Shown piece after piece: positions 12,909 to 21,777 of a stretch of DNA of 38,639 nt (the first letter of the stretch is position 1; every line of letters starts with the position of its first letter). This stretch comes from a virus: IMG/VR virus record IMGVR_UViG_3300048927_000789, positions 1 to 38,639 of that record, one strand, 5' to 3'. The notes below the pieces were generated by a model, which saw nothing but the letters and a program-made list of their open reading frames with translations, ran no database searches and had not been told where the DNA came from. Both the position numbers and the translations under genes were made by a program.

Positions 12909-13534
12909 ACCAAACACAATTTCAAAAGGCGGCAGGTATCAGCGCCGGGCTAGCTGTGCGCTGGTTTCATTACATCGATGCTGCAATGAATGAATTCGGC
13001 ATTACCGCACCGCTTGACCAGGCCATGTTTATCGCACAGATGGGGCACGAGTCCTCAGGCTTTACCCGGCTGGTGGAAAACCTGAATTACGCGGCTGAAA
13101 ACCTGGTGCCTACATTCGGCAGGCACCGCATCACTCCCCAGCAGGCCGCCGCGCTCGGCAGAACGGCAACGCAACCGGCCAACCAGAAAGCGATCGCTAA
13201 TCTTGTCTACGGTGGCGAGTGGGGGAAAAAGAATCTGGGTAATCAGGTAGCGGGCGACGGCTGGAAATATCGCGGGCGCGGGCTGAAGCAAATCACCGGG
13301 CTGAGCAACTACCGCAGGTGCGGTCAGGCGCTGAAGCTGGATTTGGTGACACAGCCTGAATTGCTGGAGGTGGACGAAAACGCCGCGCACTCGGCTGCGT
13401 GGTTCTATGCTTCCCGCGGCTGCCTGCTCCACTCAGGCGATGTTGAGCGCGTTACGCTGCTAATCAACGGCGGCTTAAACGGGCAGGAGAAACGCCGTGC
13501 ACTATTTAATCTGGCTAAATCCGTGCTGGTCTGA
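12905..13534 (+). CDS. Glycoside hydrolase family 19 endolysin
   Basis: Cleaves peptidoglycan glycan strands at lysis. The 209 residues carry the chitinase-class-I/GH19 phage lysozyme pattern: catalytic Glu49 in QMGHESSGFTRL, the ENLNYAAENL helix, and substrate-groove GDGWKYRGRGLKQITG with NYRRCG (about 115-135). There is no signal peptide, so export depends on the holin. GTG start 12905 overlaps the holin stop. The family fold is clear. Confidence 0.94.
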   Translation: MNQTQFQKAAGISAGLAVRWFHYIDAAMNEFGITAPLDQAMFIAQMGHESSGFTRLVENLNYAAENLVPTFGRHRITPQQAAALGRTATQPANQKAIANLVYGGEWGKKNLGNQVAGDGWKYRGRGLKQITGLSNYRRCGQALKLDLVTQPELLEVDENAAHSAAWFYASRGCLLHSGDVERVTLLINGGLNGQEKRRALFNLAKSVLV

Positions 13535-13541
13535 GGTGGCT

Positions 13542-13814
13542 ATGAGCATCATCGAAATGATTTTGGGTGGTATTGCTGCGCTGGTGGCCGTAGCATTCAG
13601 CGGGTTTGTTGCTGGAAATATTCGTGGCAGCGGAAAGGCACAGTCCAAAGCCAAACAGCAGCGCACTGAAGAGAATGCTGCGGCGACCGTTGCCGCGGCA
13701 GAACGCAAAGCGGAAGTCACGAAAGAGGCCAGTAATGTACAGCAGACTGTTAATCACATGCCTGATGACGATGTTGATCGCGAGCTGCGCACAGACTGGA
13801 GCCGCAAGGGTTGA
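13542..13814 (+). CDS. Inner-membrane spanin Rz-like
   Basis: A 90-residue protein starting at ATG 13542. It has an N-terminal membrane anchor (MSIIEMILGGIAALVAVAFS, running to about residue 22) and a periplasmic coiled coil rich in Ala, Glu, Lys and Gln (KAKQQRTEENAAATVAAAER). It links to the outer-membrane spanin and fuses the membranes after endolysin action. It resembles the DUF2681 group. A longer reading from 13497 lies inside the endolysin and is not used. It overlaps Rz1 by 80 bases in another frame. Confidence 0.85.
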   Translation: MSIIEMILGGIAALVAVAFSGFVAGNIRGSGKAQSKAKQQRTEENAAATVAAAERKAEVTKEASNVQQTVNHMPDDDVDRELRTDWSRKG

Positions 13815-13959
13815 GGTAGTGGACACGGCTTGCGACTGGGTTAAACCCATTTACGGAACCGATCACGACTGGGATGTACTGGACCGTCAGACGAAGAAAG
13901 ACATTTTAGCGCATAACAAAGCGTGGCAGGTGAACTGCCAGAAGGTGAGTCCGCCCTGA
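13735..13959 (+). CDS. Outer-membrane spanin Rz1-like lipoprotein
   Basis: Seventy-four residues beginning inside the Rz gene in another frame. It has a lipoprotein signal (MYSRLLITCLMTMLI) with lipobox IAS-Cys18. The mature part (WVKPIYGTDHDW, KKDILAHNKAWQ) has three cysteines in total. Lipidated and sorted to the outer membrane, it pairs with the Rz-like protein. The start is set by the lipobox; a longer open frame upstream is not used. Confidence 0.87.
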   Translation: MYSRLLITCLMTMLIASCAQTGAARVEVVDTACDWVKPIYGTDHDWDVLDRQTKKDILAHNKAWQVNCQKVSPP

Positions 13960-14093
13960 TACGAACCGCTAACGCTCAAAAACCCAAAAGATTTTGTATG
14001 CGATATGGAAAAACAATCCTAAAAAATACGTATTTCTCTTTTTATCTTTAAATGGCATCATTATCTGTACTTATCATTCACTAGGAACCGCCC

Positions 14094-14621
14094 TTGGAAA
14101 CTCAGATGATCACCTCACTGCTTGGAGTCAGTAGTGCTTTGATTGGTGCTTTTGGTGGCGCAATTCTCGCTAATCATTTTGCTGAGAAAAGATATTTGAA
14201 GCAGACACAGCAAGATGCCGAAAAAGAAAAGAAAAAATTATTGATATCAAAAACAGAGGAACTTCACATATTACTTTCCAAGTGGACAAAATATATAAGT
14301 AATATTCATCTGTATAGACTCAGTTTGCTCATGAACAAAATAAATCTACATGATTATTATACTAATGTAGCTGCACTTGAGCTTGAAAGTGGTCTGCATG
14401 ATAGGATTGAGGCTCTCATTTTCCTGTACTTCCCATTTTTTGAGTCTGATCTCGTTGAAGTTAGGAAACTCTTAACAGCTTCTAATAATGCTGAGGATAG
14501 AGTACTAAATCATCGCATGGAAAGAGACGAGGCTTTTAAGATAATAGATGATTGTGGTAAAAAGCTGGAAAAGAAATTTCTTCAGATGAATAAAAAACTA
14601 GTTTCTTCAATACAGTTATAA
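14094..14621 (+). CDS. Moron: single-pass membrane coiled-coil protein
   Basis: Not recognised. The 175 residues start at TTG 14094 with AGGAA at 7 bases; ATG 14106 gives four residues fewer. An N-terminal transmembrane helix (SLLGVSSALIGAFGGAILAN, ending about residue 28) is followed by a charged coiled coil (KQTQQDAEKEKKKLLISKTE) and a helical cytoplasmic-type domain. The gene has lower GC and different codon use from the flanking lysis and terminase genes and its own terminator at 14646, so it is likely an acquired cargo gene. Superinfection exclusion is a speculation from the membrane anchor and location. Confidence 0.75.
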   Translation: METQMITSLLGVSSALIGAFGGAILANHFAEKRYLKQTQQDAEKEKKKLLISKTEELHILLSKWTKYISNIHLYRLSLLMNKINLHDYYTNVAALELESGLHDRIEALIFLYFPFFESDLVEVRKLLTASNNAEDRVLNHRMERDEAFKIIDDCGKKLEKKFLQMNKKLVSSIQL

Positions 14622-14645
14622 AATAGTCTGAGGCTAACAAAAAAG

Positions 14646-14671
14646 GCCACTGCATTTGACAGTGGCTTTTT
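14646..14671 (+). terminator. Intrinsic terminator after the 14094 moron
   Basis: GCCACTG-CATTTGA-CAGTGGC followed by TTTTT. It closes the cargo gene. Confidence 0.85.
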
Positions 14672-14776
14672 CGTATCGCAAATCATCTTAACGATATGTT
14701 TCAGTAGTGAATTAAGAAATTCATTTCATTAGATTCCTTAGCAGTTAAAAAAGTACGTGCCTAAAAGGAAAACCAA

Positions 14777-14890
14777 ATGCTGGTCACTATTAATGGTGTC
14801 CCGTATGCAACCGCATACGCAATTTCATCGCGGGTCGGGATTGTAATAACACCCCACCAGTACGCCGACGTTCTGAAACGAGAGCTTTGA
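14777..14890 (+). CDS. Small ORF upstream of cos, 37 aa
   Basis: ATG 14777 lies after AAGGA (14765-14769). The product is MLVTINGVPYATAYAISSRV followed by GIVITPHQYADVLKREL, compact and hydrophobic. It lies between the moron terminator and the cos site. No family is recognised and only good ribosome spacing supports it. Confidence 0.5.
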   Translation: MLVTINGVPYATAYAISSRVGIVITPHQYADVLKREL

Positions 14891-14951
14891 CAGCACATGA
14901 AGCATCAGTGGGCAGTATCGAATAAAATAGGTCAACTTAGCATTTTCTGAT

Positions 14952-14998
14952 GGGTCCTCCCGGCGGGGGGACCTACCACGGGGCGGCGCGCTCGCGGG
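14952..14998 (+). other. cos: Lambda-type cos site (cosQ and cosN)
   Basis: GGGTCCT (14952-14958) matches lambda cosQ. Starting 29 bases after it (30 in lambda) is GGGCGGCGCGCTCGCGGG (14981-14998), against lambda cosN GGGCGGCGACCTCGCGGG; ACG precedes both. By analogy the linear genome begins at 14981, with a 12-base 5' overhang GGGCGGCGCGCT. The terminase small gene begins about 130 bases later, leaving room for cosB. This is where packaging starts and ends. Confidence 0.9.
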
Positions 14999-15109
14999 AA
15001 ACGGCTAGTTTTTCGGATCCAGGGTCATCATCATCATGTGCGCAGGTCTTTGATTTAATTAGAGGCCATTTTCGCAAGATGTCGAATCGTTTAAAAAGTG
15101 TTCACCATC

Positions 15110-15598
15110 ATGGACCAGGAAATTGCCACTTTAAAACTCAATATCAACCAGCTGGCAGGGATAACCGGCGTACACCGTCAGACGGTTGCCGCGAGACTGA
15201 AAAATGTTGAACCTGCTCCAGGCAGCAACAGCAAGTTAAAGCTCTATCTGGTGACCGACATTCTGACCGAACTGATGATCCCTACCGTTTCGGCCAACAT
15301 CGATGATATGCCCCCCTCTGACAGGCTGTCCCACTGGAAAGCAGAGAATGAGAGGCTGAAGTTCGAACAGGATACGGGGCAGTTAATACCCGCAGATGAA
15401 GTGGCGCGAGAATTCTCATTGATGGCGAAAGCCGTCGTCATGGTACTTGAAACCCTCCCGGATGTGCTCGAGCGCGACTGTGCTTTAACGCCTGCTGCGG
15501 TAGTTCGTGTGCAAAGCGTTATTGATGATCTGCGCGACCAGATGGCGGAGAGGGTGCAGGACGCTGAAAAAGAGGAGGAAGAGCCTGAGGAGGACTGA
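15110..15598 (+). CDS. Terminase small subunit (Nu1-like, DUF1441 type)
   Basis: Recognises cos and recruits the large subunit. The 162-residue protein from ATG 15110 has an N-terminal winged helix (LKLNINQLAGITGVHRQTVA) that binds DNA. A long helix follows (ADEVAREFSLMAKAVVMVLE), then an extremely acidic tail (RVQDAEKEEEEPEED). A GTG 12 bases upstream (15098) is an alternative; neither has a strong ribosome site. The stop overlaps the large subunit start. It matches the DUF1441 family paired with GpA-type terminases. Confidence 0.85.
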   Translation: MDQEIATLKLNINQLAGITGVHRQTVAARLKNVEPAPGSNSKLKLYLVTDILTELMIPTVSANIDDMPPSDRLSHWKAENERLKFEQDTGQLIPADEVAREFSLMAKAVVMVLETLPDVLERDCALTPAAVVRVQSVIDDLRDQMAERVQDAEKEEEEPEED

Positions 15599-17700
15599 TG
15601 GCAAAGCGGGCATCCGCCAGGGACATCCGCCGCGATGTCTCCGGTATTTTACGAGCCCCGCGTCGTATGCCGGTGGCCGATGCGGTCAGTACTTATATGC
15701 GCGTGCCAATGGGGGCGGGAAACTCAGTTCCATGGGATCCGGATCTGGCACCCTATGTGATTGAGCCGATGAACTGCCTGGCATCGCGTGAATACGATGC
15801 GGTGGTGTTTGTGGGCCCGGCGCGAACAGGTAAAACCATCGGGCTGATTGACGGCTGGATTGTTTATAACATTGTCTGCGATCCGGCAGATATGCTTGTG
15901 ATTCAGGTATCTGAGGAAAAAGCTCGCGAGCATTCCAAAAAACGCCTGGACCGTACTTTTCGCTGTAGCCCTGAAGTGAAAACCCGGCTAAGCCCAAGAC
16001 GTAACGATAACAACGTCTACGACCGTACTTTCCGCGCCGGTAACTATCTGAAGCTTGGCTGGCCATCCGTCAATATCATGTCGTCCTCGGACTATAAGAG
16101 TGTGGCGCTGACGGATTATGACCGCTTTCCGGAAGATATCGACGGGGAGGGGGATGCTTTTTCACTGGCATCGAAGCGTACCACGACATTTATGTCCTCC
16201 GGGATGACGCTGGTTGAAAGCTCGCCCGGGAGGGATATCAGAGACACAAAATGGCGGCGTTCCACGCCCCATGAAGCCCCTCCGACCACCGGAATTTTAT
16301 CGCTCTATAACCGTGGTGACCGCCGTCGTCTTTACTGGCCATGCCCGCATTGCGGCGAATATTTCCAGCCGGAAATGGACAATATGACCGGGTATCGCGA
16401 CAGCAGCGATCCTGTGCTTGCCAGCGAAGCGGCTTTTCTACAGTGCCCGGCCTGTAAAGGGAGGATCACACCGGACATGAAGCGTGCGCTTAACATGCAA
16501 TGTGTCTGGCTCCGGGACGGGCAAACCATCGACAGGAAAGGCCAGGTTAGCGGTGATGGCCGTCGTTCCCGTATTGCCTCTTTCTGGATGGAAGGTCCGG
16601 CAGCTGCTTACCAGACCTGGGCGCAGCTTATTTATAAGTTCCTGACCGCCGAGCAGGAATATGAATCCACGCGCAGCGAAGAAACCCTGAAGACGGTGAT
16701 CAACACCGATTTCGGCAGGCCCTATTTGCCGCGGGCCAGCATGGAGCAGCGTAAAAGTGAATTGCTCGAGCAGCGTGCCGAAGAAGTCCCAAAACGTTCG
16801 GTACCCGATGGCGTGCAGTTTCTCACTGCGACCGTGGACGTGCAGGCCGGGCGCAACCGGCGCTTTGTTGTGCAGATTACGGGTTATGGAAGTATGGGTG
16901 AGCGCTGGATAGTTGACCGTTACAACATCCGGCATTCGCTGCGCTGCGACGGCAACGGGGAAAGCATTCAGGTGGATCCGGCGAGCTATCCGGAGGACTG
17001 GGATCTTTTACTCACCGACGTCTTTGATAAAACGTGGCCACTCGCAGCTGACCCGTCAAAGGGCATGCGGCTGATGTCGATGGCCGTGGACTCAGGGGGT
17101 GAAGATGGCGTGACGGATAATGCCTACAAATTCTGGCGCAGATGTCGCCGTGAGGGGCTGGGTAAGCGTATCTATCTCTTCAAGGGGGACAGCGTCAGGC
17201 GCAGCAAACTTATCCAGCGAACGTTTCCCGACAACACGGGCAGATCAACGCGCCGCGCACAGGCGACGGGTGATGTGCCTCTTTATCTTCTCCAGACCGA
17301 TGCCCTTAAAGACCGGGTGAATAATGCGCTGTGGCGTGATTCACCCGGCCCTGGCTATGTGCATTTCCCCGCCTGGCTGGGCAGCTGGTTCTATGACGAA
17401 CTGACGTATGAGGAACGCTCGAATGAAGGGAAATGGAGTAAGCCCGGCCGGGGCGCAAACGAAGCATTTGACCTGCTCGTTTATGCCGACGCGCTCGCCA
17501 TCCTTAGTGGTTACGAAAAAATCAAATGGCCGTCAGCTCCTGAGTGGGCACGGCGGGAAACGTGGATCGAGGACACGCAGACGGAAAATGGCGAAATGCC
17601 ATCCCCGCCGCCTGCGCCGAAATCTAAATCAAAACCAAAACGTGAGAAGCCCGTAACCGAGCAGGCTAATCCGTGGTCTTCGTCAGGAGGTTGGGTGTGA
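15598..17700 (+). CDS. Terminase large subunit (GpA type)
   Basis: Packages DNA and cuts cos. The 700 residues include an ATPase domain with Walker A FVGPARTGKT at 71-80 and a later Walker-B-like region (SVALTDYDRF). Two Cys pairs follow in CPHCGEYF and CPACKGR (about 248-290). A C-terminal nuclease region (TVDVQAGRNRRFVVQITGYG, then SMAVDSGGEDG) ends in an acidic/proline tail. It belongs to the lambda gpA family. ATG 15598 overlaps the small-subunit stop and GTG 17697 of the next gene overlaps its own stop. Confidence 0.96.
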   Translation: MAKRASARDIRRDVSGILRAPRRMPVADAVSTYMRVPMGAGNSVPWDPDLAPYVIEPMNCLASREYDAVVFVGPARTGKTIGLIDGWIVYNIVCDPADMLVIQVSEEKAREHSKKRLDRTFRCSPEVKTRLSPRRNDNNVYDRTFRAGNYLKLGWPSVNIMSSSDYKSVALTDYDRFPEDIDGEGDAFSLASKRTTTFMSSGMTLVESSPGRDIRDTKWRRSTPHEAPPTTGILSLYNRGDRRRLYWPCPHCGEYFQPEMDNMTGYRDSSDPVLASEAAFLQCPACKGRITPDMKRALNMQCVWLRDGQTIDRKGQVSGDGRRSRIASFWMEGPAAAYQTWAQLIYKFLTAEQEYESTRSEETLKTVINTDFGRPYLPRASMEQRKSELLEQRAEEVPKRSVPDGVQFLTATVDVQAGRNRRFVVQITGYGSMGERWIVDRYNIRHSLRCDGNGESIQVDPASYPEDWDLLLTDVFDKTWPLAADPSKGMRLMSMAVDSGGEDGVTDNAYKFWRRCRREGLGKRIYLFKGDSVRRSKLIQRTFPDNTGRSTRRAQATGDVPLYLLQTDALKDRVNNALWRDSPGPGYVHFPAWLGSWFYDELTYEERSNEGKWSKPGRGANEAFDLLVYADALAILSGYEKIKWPSAPEWARRETWIEDTQTENGEMPSPPPAPKSKSKPKREKPVTEQANPWSSSGGWV

Positions 17701-17912
17701 ATCCAGCAGATATTCAAAACATGATCGACCGCTACGCTGCTGCCGAGCTGTCTGTTCTGGAGGGGAAATCAATCACTTTCAACGGGCAGCAGATGACGCT
17801 CGAAAACCTGTCGGAAATCAGAAAAGGCCGTCAGGAATGGGAGCGACGACTGGCTACGCTCAATAACAAACGCCGCGGGCGACCCGGCTACAGGCTGGCG
17901 AGGTTTGGATGA
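17697..17912 (+). CDS. Head-to-tail joining protein W
   Basis: Seventy-one residues starting at GTG 17697, where CAGGAGG lies 6 bases upstream and overlaps the terminase stop (GTGA). The sequence (VNPADIQNMIDRYAAAELSV, then LENLSEIRKGRQEWERRL) matches gpW-like proteins, which cap the portal before tail joining. An upstream ATG in frame (17673) is inside the terminase gene and lacks support. The 3' end overlaps the portal ATG. Confidence 0.9.
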   Translation: MNPADIQNMIDRYAAAELSVLEGKSITFNGQQMTLENLSEIRKGRQEWERRLATLNNKRRGRPGYRLARFG

Positions 17913-19408
17913 GTTTTTTAGATGATGCGATAGGCCTGTTTTCACCAGGCTGGAAAGCCTCACGCCTGCGTGCCCGCGCAGTTATTAAGGCGTATGAGGC
18001 GGTAAAGCAAACGCGTACCCACAAAGCCCAGAAGGAAAATCGCTCAGCCGATCAGCTCAGCCAGATGGGGGCGGTTTCACTGAGGCAGCAGGCGCGCTGG
18101 CTGGACAACAACCACGATCTGGTGATTGGCGTTTTCGACAAGCTGGAAGAAAGGGTGGTGGGTGCGAAGGGCATCATAGTTGAACCGCATCCGATGCTGA
18201 CTAACGGGAAGATAGCTAAAAAGCTGGCCACTGATATCCGCAGAAAGTGGGGCGAATGGTCCGTAAGACCCGATGTTACAACCCAGTTTACCCGCCCCAT
18301 GCTGGAGCGGCTGATGCTGCGAACGTGGCTCCGGGACGGTGAGGTATTTGCTCAGCTGGTTCGCGGTACCGGAAATGGTCTTCAGCCGGTTGCTGGCGTG
18401 CCGTTCTGGCTGGAAGCGCTGGAGCCGGACTTCGTGCCGATGAACAGCGATGCCGCCACCCAGCTCAATCAGGGCGTTATTGTCGATAACTGGGGGCGCC
18501 CGAAAAAATATCAGGTCTATAAAAGCCTGCCAGTATCCGGGCGTCAGTTCGATACCAAAGAGATAGATGCAGAAAACATGCTTCATCTCAAATTCACACG
18601 ACGCCTGCACCAGACCCGCGGAACGTCTCTATTGTCAGGTGTTCTGATGCGTCTGAGCGCGCTGAAAGAGTACGAGGACTCTGAGCTTACCGCTGCCAGA
18701 ATTGCTGCCGCACTCGGCATGTATATCAAAAAAGGCGACGGACAGAGCTTCGAGTCTGATTCCAGCAGCGATGACCGCGAGCTGATGATTCAGCCCGGTA
18801 TGCTCTATGACGAGCTGCAGGCCGGGGAAGAAATCGGGATGATTAAATCCGATCGCCCGAACCCTAACCTCGAGTCGTTTCGTAACGGACAGCTGCGTGC
18901 CGTGTCCGCCGGCAGTCGCCTCAGCTTTTCCAGCACATCCAGAAACTACAACGGAACGTACAGTGCCCAGCGGCAGGAGCTTGTCGAGTCAACCGACGGA
19001 TATCTGATTCTTCAGGACTGGTTCATCGGTTCAGTGACCCGGCCCATGTACCGGGCCTGGCTGAAGATGGCTATTGCTGCCGGAGAAATCAAGCTGCCGA
19101 GAGGCATCGATATGGACTCGCTTTATAACGCGGTTTATTCGGGGCCCGTTATGCCGTGGATTGATCCCGTTAAAGAAGCGAATGCCTGGAAAACGCAGAT
19201 CCGCGGCGGTGCTGCTACTGAATCCGACTGGATACGTGCCAGCGGTCGCAACCCGGATGATGTTAAGTCACGCCGTAAAGCGGAGGTTGACGAGAACCGT
19301 GAACAGGGCCTGGTGTTTGACACCGACCCCGCCAATGATAAAGGAGGCACCAGTGCCGAAGCCAAAGAACCGGGCGCGCCACCGTCCGAAAGCCAGCGCA
19401 AAAAGTAA
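17909..19408 (+). CDS. Portal protein (lambda gpB family)
   Basis: Forms the dodecameric DNA channel at a capsid vertex. The 499 residues show lambda-type portal motifs: AYEAVKQTRTHKAQKENRSA near the start, WLDNNHDLVIGVFDKLEERV (60-85), NMLHLKFTRRLHQTRGTSLL (about 217-240) and the wing with SFSSTSRNYNGTYSAQRQEL (345-365). The basic tail is typical. ATG overlaps the gpW stop (ATGA). The capsid-protease gene begins in another frame 56 bases before its stop. Confidence 0.95.
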   Translation: MSFLDDAIGLFSPGWKASRLRARAVIKAYEAVKQTRTHKAQKENRSADQLSQMGAVSLRQQARWLDNNHDLVIGVFDKLEERVVGAKGIIVEPHPMLTNGKIAKKLATDIRRKWGEWSVRPDVTTQFTRPMLERLMLRTWLRDGEVFAQLVRGTGNGLQPVAGVPFWLEALEPDFVPMNSDAATQLNQGVIVDNWGRPKKYQVYKSLPVSGRQFDTKEIDAENMLHLKFTRRLHQTRGTSLLSGVLMRLSALKEYEDSELTAARIAAALGMYIKKGDGQSFESDSSSDDRELMIQPGMLYDELQAGEEIGMIKSDRPNPNLESFRNGQLRAVSAGSRLSFSSTSRNYNGTYSAQRQELVESTDGYLILQDWFIGSVTRPMYRAWLKMAIAAGEIKLPRGIDMDSLYNAVYSGPVMPWIDPVKEANAWKTQIRGGAATESDWIRASGRNPDDVKSRRKAEVDENREQGLVFDTDPANDKGGTSAEAKEPGAPPSESQRKK

Positions 19409-21368
19409 TTCGTGGTTCCGCATGCAGGCCAGCAATAACAGTGAGGCCGACATTTTTATCTATGACGAAATCGGGTACTGGGGCGTAACGGCGAAACAGT
19501 TCGTCAATGATCTCCGGGCACTTGGGGACGTCACCCACATCAACCTTTATATCAACTCGCCCGGTGGTGATGTCTTCGACGGTATTGCTATTTATAACGC
19601 GCTGAAGCACCACGGCGCGGCGATTACCGTGCATATCGACGGTCTCGCGGCCTCCATGGCCTCGGTGATTGCGATGGTAGGCAATCCGGTCATCATGCCT
19701 GAAAACACGATGATGATGATCCATAAGCCCTGGGGGTTTGCTGGTGGCGATGCGAGCGATATGCGCGACTATGCGGATCTTCTCGACAAGGTTGAATCCG
19801 TTCTTATCCCGGCTTATGCGCAGAAAACCGGAAAATCCACCGAAGAAATTGCGGCAATGCTGGAGGACGAAACCTGGATGAACGGCAGCGAGTGCCTTGA
19901 ACTGGGTTTTGCCGACCAGGTGACACCATCCCTTCAGGCTATGGCCTGTATTCATTCAAAACGTATTGAGGAATTTGAAAAAATGCCAAAAAGCATTCGC
20001 AACATGATCACCCCGCCGCGCAACACTACCCAGCGTGACCCGGTTATTACCCAGCCTCAGGCACCGCAGGCAAAAACAGACCCGGCGCCGGATGAAAATG
20101 TGATCCGCGCGCAGGTGTTAGCTGAGCAGAAAGCCCGTGTTAACGCTATCGGCGATCTCTTTGCCATGTTCGGCAATAAGCACATGGAACTGCAGAATCA
20201 GTGTGTGGCCGACCCTGATTGTTCCGTCGATAAGGCGAAAGATTTGCTGCTGGCAGAACTCGGTAAAACGGCCACGCCGTCCAATAAAACCACCCAGCCG
20301 CATATTCATGCGGGCAATGGTAACTTCGTCGCGGATGGTATTCGCCAGGCACTGATGGCGCGTGCGGGGTTCGAAGGTCAGGAGCGGGATAACGTTTATA
20401 ACGGTATGACGCTGCGCGAGTATGCGCGTATGGCCCTGACTGAAAAAGGTATCGGCGTGGCCAGCTACAACCCGATGCAGATGGTTGGCCTGGCACTGAC
20501 CCACAGCACCTCTGACTTTGGCAACATTCTGCTTGATGTTGCGAACAAAGCGCTGATTCAGGGCTGGGACGAGGCGCAGGAAACCTTCGAGCAGTGGACC
20601 AAAAAAGGCCAGCTGTCGGACTTCAAAACGGCGCATCGTGTCGGTATGGGTGGTTTCCCTTCGCTGCGAAAAGTTCGCGAAGGGGCTGAGTACAAGTACA
20701 TTACTACCAGTGATAAAGGCGAAACAATCGCGCTTGCCACGTATGGTGAAATCTTCTCAGTAACCCGCCAGGCGATCATCAACGACGATCTGAACCAGCT
20801 TACCGACGTACCGATGAAGATGGGGCGCGCGGCGAAAGCAACGATTGGCGATCTGGTTTACGCCATTTTGACTAAAAACCCGAAACTCTCAGACGGAAAG
20901 GCGCTGTTCCATGCCGATCACAAGAACCTGAGCGCGGGCGCAATTTCTGTGGCCAGCCTGGACGAATCGCGCAAGCTGATGCGTCTGCAGAAGGAGGGGG
21001 AGCGAACCCTGAATATCCGTCCGGCCTACATGCTGGTGCCCGTCGCCCTGGAAACTCTGGCAAATCAGACCATCAAGTCGGCCAGTGTTAAAGGTGCAGA
21101 CATCAATGCCGGGATCGTTAACCCTATCCAGAACTTTGCAGAAGTCATTGCCGAACCACGCCTGGATGAAGCTGATGCGAAAGCCTGGTATCTGGCTGCC
21201 GCGAAGGGCACCGACACCATCGAGGTCGCTTATCTCAACGGCGTCGACACGCCATACATCGATCAGCAGGAAGGCTTCACCACTGATGGTATCGCCACGA
21301 AAGTGCGTATTGATGCAGGTGTGGCGCCGCTGGACTATCGCGGCATGACCAAATCCTCTGGTCAGTAA
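19353..21368 (+). CDS. ClpP-like prohead protease / major capsid fusion
   Basis: One 671-residue polypeptide. Residues 30-190 are a ClpP/S14-type protease: NLYINSPGGDVFDGIAIY, Ser101 in GLAASMAS, His124 in MMIHKP and a following EDETWMNGSE...GFADQV segment with the acid. The next ~130 residues form a scaffold-like linker (KAKDLLLAEL). Residues about 350-671 are the major capsid domain (AYMLVPVALETLAN, VIAEPRLDEADAKAWYLAA). Normally these are separate genes; here protease, delta and coat are joined and self-processing is implied. GTG 19353 follows AAAGGAGG; an earlier in-frame ATG (19335) is less well placed. Confidence 0.93.
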   Translation: MPKPKNRARHRPKASAKSNSWFRMQASNNSEADIFIYDEIGYWGVTAKQFVNDLRALGDVTHINLYINSPGGDVFDGIAIYNALKHHGAAITVHIDGLAASMASVIAMVGNPVIMPENTMMMIHKPWGFAGGDASDMRDYADLLDKVESVLIPAYAQKTGKSTEEIAAMLEDETWMNGSECLELGFADQVTPSLQAMACIHSKRIEEFEKMPKSIRNMITPPRNTTQRDPVITQPQAPQAKTDPAPDENVIRAQVLAEQKARVNAIGDLFAMFGNKHMELQNQCVADPDCSVDKAKDLLLAELGKTATPSNKTTQPHIHAGNGNFVADGIRQALMARAGFEGQERDNVYNGMTLREYARMALTEKGIGVASYNPMQMVGLALTHSTSDFGNILLDVANKALIQGWDEAQETFEQWTKKGQLSDFKTAHRVGMGGFPSLRKVREGAEYKYITTSDKGETIALATYGEIFSVTRQAIINDDLNQLTDVPMKMGRAAKATIGDLVYAILTKNPKLSDGKALFHADHKNLSAGAISVASLDESRKLMRLQKEGERTLNIRPAYMLVPVALETLANQTIKSASVKGADINAGIVNPIQNFAEVIAEPRLDEADAKAWYLAAAKGTDTIEVAYLNGVDTPYIDQQEGFTTDGIATKVRIDAGVAPLDYRGMTKSSGQ

Positions 21369-21390
21369 AAAACAGTCCTGACAAACAGAC

Positions 21391-21409
21391 GCCCGTAAGG
21401 GCTTTTTTT
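21391..21409 (+). terminator. Intrinsic terminator after capsid fusion
   Basis: GCCC-GTAA-GGGC followed by seven T residues, then a second hairpin CAGCCCC-GCAA-GGGGCTG at 21422-21439. Both must be passed in late transcription, presumably with Q. Confidence 0.8.
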
Positions 21410-21450
21410 ATACCTGAAACCAGCCCCGCAAGGGGCTGAATGGAGAAGTT

Positions 21451-21777
21451 ATGGCTAAGAACTATGCGCAGGACGGGAAAACGATCCCTCTGGTAAGCGG
21501 CGGTGCAACCGATGTTCACAGCGGCGACCCGGTTGTTGTTGGAAAACTTATCGCGGTGGCAATTACCGATATCCCGGCTGGCGATACCGGGGACGGTTTT
21601 ACCGAGGGTGTTTTCCTTCTGCCAAAAGTATCCGCAGATGCGGTTACTGCCGGGGCGCAGGTGTATCTGAAGGACGGCAAAATCACGATCGAAGAAACGG
21701 ACGCCGTTGCCGCGGGCATTGCCTGGGAAGATGCAGGGGCAAACACCACCGTTGTTGAAGTTAAGATCAATGCCTAA
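21451..21777 (+). CDS. DUF2190-type capsid cement protein
   Basis: A 108-residue beta-rich protein (MAKNYAQDGKTIPLVSGGAT, then HSGDPVVVGKLIAVAITDIP and AGAQVYLKDGKITIEET) matching the DUF2190 family that often follows major capsid genes and includes decoration proteins. ATG 21451 follows GGAGAAG. Glycine/alanine-rich strands and no cysteines fit a capsid surface protein. It overlaps the next gene by 8 bases. Confidence 0.85.
   Translation: MAKNYAQDGKTIPLVSGGATDVHSGDPVVVGKLIAVAITDIPAGDTGDGFTEGVFLLPKVSADAVTAGAQVYLKDGKITIEETDAVAAGIAWEDAGANTTVVEVKINA

Noticed and set aside
13606-13734. Longer Rz1 reading frame starting at 13606
   Set aside because: The lipoprotein signal begins only at ATG 13735; the upstream part is Arg/Lys-rich and would spoil export.
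19263-19955. Minus-strand 230-codon frame opposite the capsid protease
   Set aside because: It mirrors the ClpP-like coding frame; His/Arg/Val-rich composition is typical of shadows and no start signal is seen.
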